A stretch of DNA of 6,725 bases from an uncultured Sphingomonas sp. (GTDB taxonomy: Bacteria > Pseudomonadota > Alphaproteobacteria > Sphingomonadales > Sphingomonadaceae). The notes under the pieces were generated by a model. The model was not told where the DNA came from. It saw nothing but the letters and a program-made list of their open reading frames with translations, and did no database searches. Positions 4,875-6,725 of this stretch are shown here, piece after piece (position 1 is the stretch's first letter; each line of letters opens with the position of its first letter). Location of the stretch: assembly GCA_902806295.1 (NCBI GenBank), contig CADCWB010000184.1, forward strand, positions 1-6,725, in the 5' to 3' direction. Both the position numbers and the translations under genes were made by a program.

Positions 4875-5873
4875 ATGAAACGTCGGTCCATGATCGCGCT
4901 GGCCGCGCCAATGCTCTGCACCGGAGCGACACGCACTGCAACGGCGGAGGAGCGTTACGATATTCCCGATGTCGGCAACCTCGACATGGCCTTGCGCCGC
5001 TTTCGGGCGCTGCCGGGCTCGCCCAGCTACCTGCTTCATATCGGCGAGCGCGGCTCGAGCGGACGGTTCGCGCACCAGCCAAACCTCTTTCTTTTCATCG
5101 CCAGCGCGTTCAAGACCTTTGTCCTCGGCCAGTACCTACGCGATGTCGAAACGGGGCGCACCTCCCTAGACGAGCATTTACCGATCGATGACGGGATTCG
5201 CAATTTCGGCAGCCCCGTCTTCCTTTCCCTCGCCGGCACGACGACTGCGCGCTCTGTGCTTGAGGCGATGATCACCCACAGCGACAACATGGCGACCGAT
5301 GCCGCGATGTTGAAGGTCGGGGCCGACCAAGTGCGGGCGCTGATTGCCGAGGCGGGGCTGAGGTCCATCCGCATCCCGGACACCACGCGCCTGTTTGCCT
5401 CCTACCTCTTCGGTGCGCCGCGCGGGACCGATCTCGGCTGGACAGGGCTGCAGCAGATCCTCACGGATCCGCCCGCTACATTCCGCGCACCGCTGAACGA
5501 CGTGATCACCCTGGCCGGTACTGCGCGCGACCTCGTGTCCTGGTACGAGCAGGCGTTGCGAGGCGCGTTCTTCGAACGAGCGGAGACGCTGAGAGAGTTC
5601 AAGCGCATCCACGCCATGGCCGTGCAGATCGCCCGCGTAGCGCCCCCGGATACGCTGGTCTACGCCAAAGGTGGCGAGGTGCAGGATCTCGAGGGTTTCA
5701 ATGTCAAGATTCTGGCCGGTCAGATGGCGGCCGGTGCGCGCCTGCCGGTGACCTTTTGCTTTCTGACCAACTGGGACAGCGTCGATGGCGCCTTCACCGA
5801 AGTTGAGGAGGAATTCTTCGCCGCTATTGCCGGGATCCTGCATGCCGTGAAAGGAAGCGTAACAGCCCGTTGA
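4875..5873 (+). CDS. Secreted serine hydrolase of the class A beta-lactamase fold
   Basis: The product has 332 residues. The ATG at 4875 is preceded by GGGAG eight bases upstream and starts a signal peptide (MKRRSMIALAAPMLCTGATR, cleavage near TATA-EE at about 24/25). Upstream in-frame starts fall in MITE sequence. The fold's active-site motifs are present in order: S77-A-F-K80 (nucleophile and general base), S136-D-N138, and K265-G-G267 in place of the usual K-T/S-G. The 59-residue spacing from S77 to S136 is normal, but 129 residues separate the second and third motifs, more than in typical class A enzymes. In the omega-loop region RLFASYL (172-178) stands where RxExxLN is expected, so the deacylating Glu166 appears absent. 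It may therefore be a penicillin-interacting or other serine hydrolase rather than a true antibiotic-inactivating lactamase. The protein acts in the periplasm if processed. The gene is monocistronic. Confidence 0.85.
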   Translation: MKRRSMIALAAPMLCTGATRTATAEERYDIPDVGNLDMALRRFRALPGSPSYLLHIGERGSSGRFAHQPNLFLFIASAFKTFVLGQYLRDVETGRTSLDEHLPIDDGIRNFGSPVFLSLAGTTTARSVLEAMITHSDNMATDAAMLKVGADQVRALIAEAGLRSIRIPDTTRLFASYLFGAPRGTDLGWTGLQQILTDPPATFRAPLNDVITLAGTARDLVSWYEQALRGAFFERAETLREFKRIHAMAVQIARVAPPDTLVYAKGGEVQDLEGFNVKILAGQMAAGARLPVTFCFLTNWDSVDGAFTEVEEEFFAAIAGILHAVKGSVTAR

Positions 5874-5894
5874 TAAAATCGGCCGTCGTGCTCA

Positions 5895-5933
5895 GCGCCA
5901 TAGAATATTGGCCGCATAGCTCCTATATGGCGC
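5895..5933. repeat. Inverted repeat downstream of the serine hydrolase gene
   Basis: GCGCCATA (5895-5902) and TATGGCGC (5926-5933) are exact complements 23 bases apart, starting 21 bases after the stop codon. There is no T-run after the stem. It could act as a weak 3' transcript stabiliser, or it could be an end of the adjacent IS1380-type debris. Confidence 0.35.
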
Positions 5934-5949
5934 AATAATGCGTGTTACC

Positions 5950-6042
5950 CGAGACGCGGCGGCTGCTGTGGAACTCCAGCTTCAGGCAGTCGTCGAAATC
6001 GACCCGCAGGGGCCCGCCATCCGATTCACCGTTGGGTGTTCC
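5950..6042 (-). pseudogene. IS1380-family transposase, N-terminal fragment
   Basis: On the minus strand one frame reads HGTPNGESDGGPLRVDFDDC followed by LKLEFHSSRRVS. The segment GGPLRVDFDxxLKLEFHxSxVxS is how many alphaproteobacterial IS1380 transposases begin. Similarity is lost after about 30 residues and the frame stops soon after (at about 5926-5928), so only a sliver of a ~450-residue enzyme remains. It ends about 20 bases before the ISKra4 left end, which probably cut it. The assignment is from memory of the motif, over a short stretch. Confidence 0.5.
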
Positions 6043-6062
6043 ATGGAGCCGCCACCGACGAT

Positions 6063-6725
6063 GGGACTGCCGCGAGATTGGGGGTGCGAGTCCGAGAGGG
6101 TACCTTCAAGCCCGTTTTCCCGGTGAGGCAGAGACAGCGTGGCCTGGATCGTGAAGCTGGTGAGCATCGGGGCCGAGGGCGAAGAACACAGCACCGACGT
6201 CATGCGGATCGCCAGGCCCGGCGACCTCACTGATCTGGCCGCCTTGGGCCTCACCTTGGCCGAGGGCAAGCAGCTCCTGGCCGGCGTCCAGCGGGAGATC
6301 GTCGCCGCGCAGGCGCGGCTCCACGCCATGCGCCGTCCAGAGTGCCGCGGCTGCGGTGATGTGTGCCGGGTGAAGGACCACCGCCAGCACGCGATCGCCA
6401 CGCTGTTCGGCCAGGTCACGGTCCGGCTGCCCCGCTTCCGCTGCGCCGGATGCGGCGCGGCCGAGGCGGGCGTGGGATGGCCGCCGCACGTCCGCTCGAC
6501 CCCGGAGCTGGACCGGCTGCGGGCGCGGCTCTCCGCCCTGATGACCTACCGGACGGCCGCCGAGGTGCTGGCGCAGCTGTTCCCGGTGGACGCCGGCGCG
6601 GATCCCGAGACCCTGCGCCGCTGCACGCTCAAGGCCGCCGAGGCGCTGCCGATGCGGGCGGTGACGAAGCCGCCGCCGACCGGTGCCGCGGCGATCGTGG
6701 CGACCCTGGATTCGACCTTCATCCG
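6063..6725 (+). mobile_element. ISKra4-family insertion sequence, left part (continues beyond the window)
   Basis: The element begins with the 98-base sequence also found at 422-519, comprising a ~76-base leader and the transposase start. The gene within is intact to the window edge. The true terminus could lie a few bases left of 6063, because the comparison with the first copy only shows where the two agree. The right end is outside the window. Confidence 0.75.
6139..6725 (+). CDS. ISKra4-family transposase, N-terminal 195 residues (partial)
   Basis: I choose the GTG at 6139, with a GGTGAGGCAGAGA purine-rich stretch before it, because it gives the family's usual opening (M)AWIVKLVSIGAEGEEHSTDV. 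A helical region with an EGKQLLAGVQREIVAAQ motif (42-58) follows. A zinc-finger pair comes next, C69-x2-C72 and C102-x2-C105 (PECRGCG and RCAGCG), with TLFGQVTVRLPRF between them, and then the LMTYRTAAEVLAQLFPVDAG segment. The window ends at ATLDSTFI, where Asp191 matches the first Asp of the DDE-type catalytic triad. The later catalytic residues lie outside the window, so activity cannot be judged, but no frameshift or stop is present so far. The enzyme would move the element by DNA cut-and-paste or copy-and-paste. It is a different subtype from the decayed copy at 4017-4634. Confidence 0.85.
   Translation, partial: MAWIVKLVSIGAEGEEHSTDVMRIARPGDLTDLAALGLTLAEGKQLLAGVQREIVAAQARLHAMRRPECRGCGDVCRVKDHRQHAIATLFGQVTVRLPRFRCAGCGAAEAGVGWPPHVRSTPELDRLRARLSALMTYRTAAEVLAQLFPVDAGADPETLRRCTLKAAEALPMRAVTKPPPTGAAAIVATLDSTFI

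Noticed and set aside
5178..5843. 221-codon minus-strand open frame opposite the serine hydrolase
   Set aside because: It is the antisense of a gene with clear signal peptide and SxxK/SDN motifs, and has no start context.
1..6725. CRISPR array, tRNA/rRNA genes or toxin-antitoxin pair
   Set aside because: No regularly spaced short repeats, no tRNA-like cloverleaf and no adjacent pair of small overlapping genes with recognisable motifs were seen on either strand.

Overview
The window is high-GC DNA that reads like an accessory region of an alphaproteobacterium, probably Methylobacteriaceae or Acetobacteraceae. That guess rests on base composition, on the ISKra4-, IS66- and IS1380-type fragments, and on the protein style. 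No housekeeping marker is present, so the taxon is an inference.

Layout, left to right. A partial unknown gene enters from the left edge (3-389). A 98-bp orphan ISKra4-type left end follows (422-519), then about 1 kb holding one small putative gene on the minus strand (699-1037) and a stretch with nothing recognisable (1038-1499). Next is a compact unit at 1500-2402: a beta-class carbonic anhydrase gene with a Tat-type signal, bounded by perfect 21-bp inverted repeats and with no transposase. It abuts a ~111-bp MITE-like element (2402-2512), a cut-off IS66-type transposase start (2513-2689) and a lone MITE-type end (2690-2706). An intact minus-strand gene for a secreted, probably outer-membrane beta-barrel protein (2761-3780) lies beyond, with an intrinsic terminator directly upstream of it (3824-3852). 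A decayed ISKra4-family transposase (about 4017-4634) and a second, diverged copy of the MITE (4635-4748) come next. Then there is an intact gene for a secreted class A beta-lactamase-fold serine hydrolase (4875-5873), a minus-strand IS1380-type N-terminal fragment (5950-6042), and the intact left end and 5' part of an ISKra4 transposase running off the right edge (6063-6725).

The three intact cargo genes all encode predicted exported proteins (carbonic anhydrase, barrel, serine hydrolase). They are separated by mobile-element debris and face different ways, so they do not form an operon, and nothing in the sequence shows that they work together. The most notable feature is the carbonic anhydrase cassette, which looks like a non-autonomous transposon or mobile insertion cassette carrying a metabolic passenger gene. 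The two directly repeated ISKra4 left ends, 5.6 kb apart, and the repeated MITE ends suggest the whole block was assembled and rearranged by insertion sequences.
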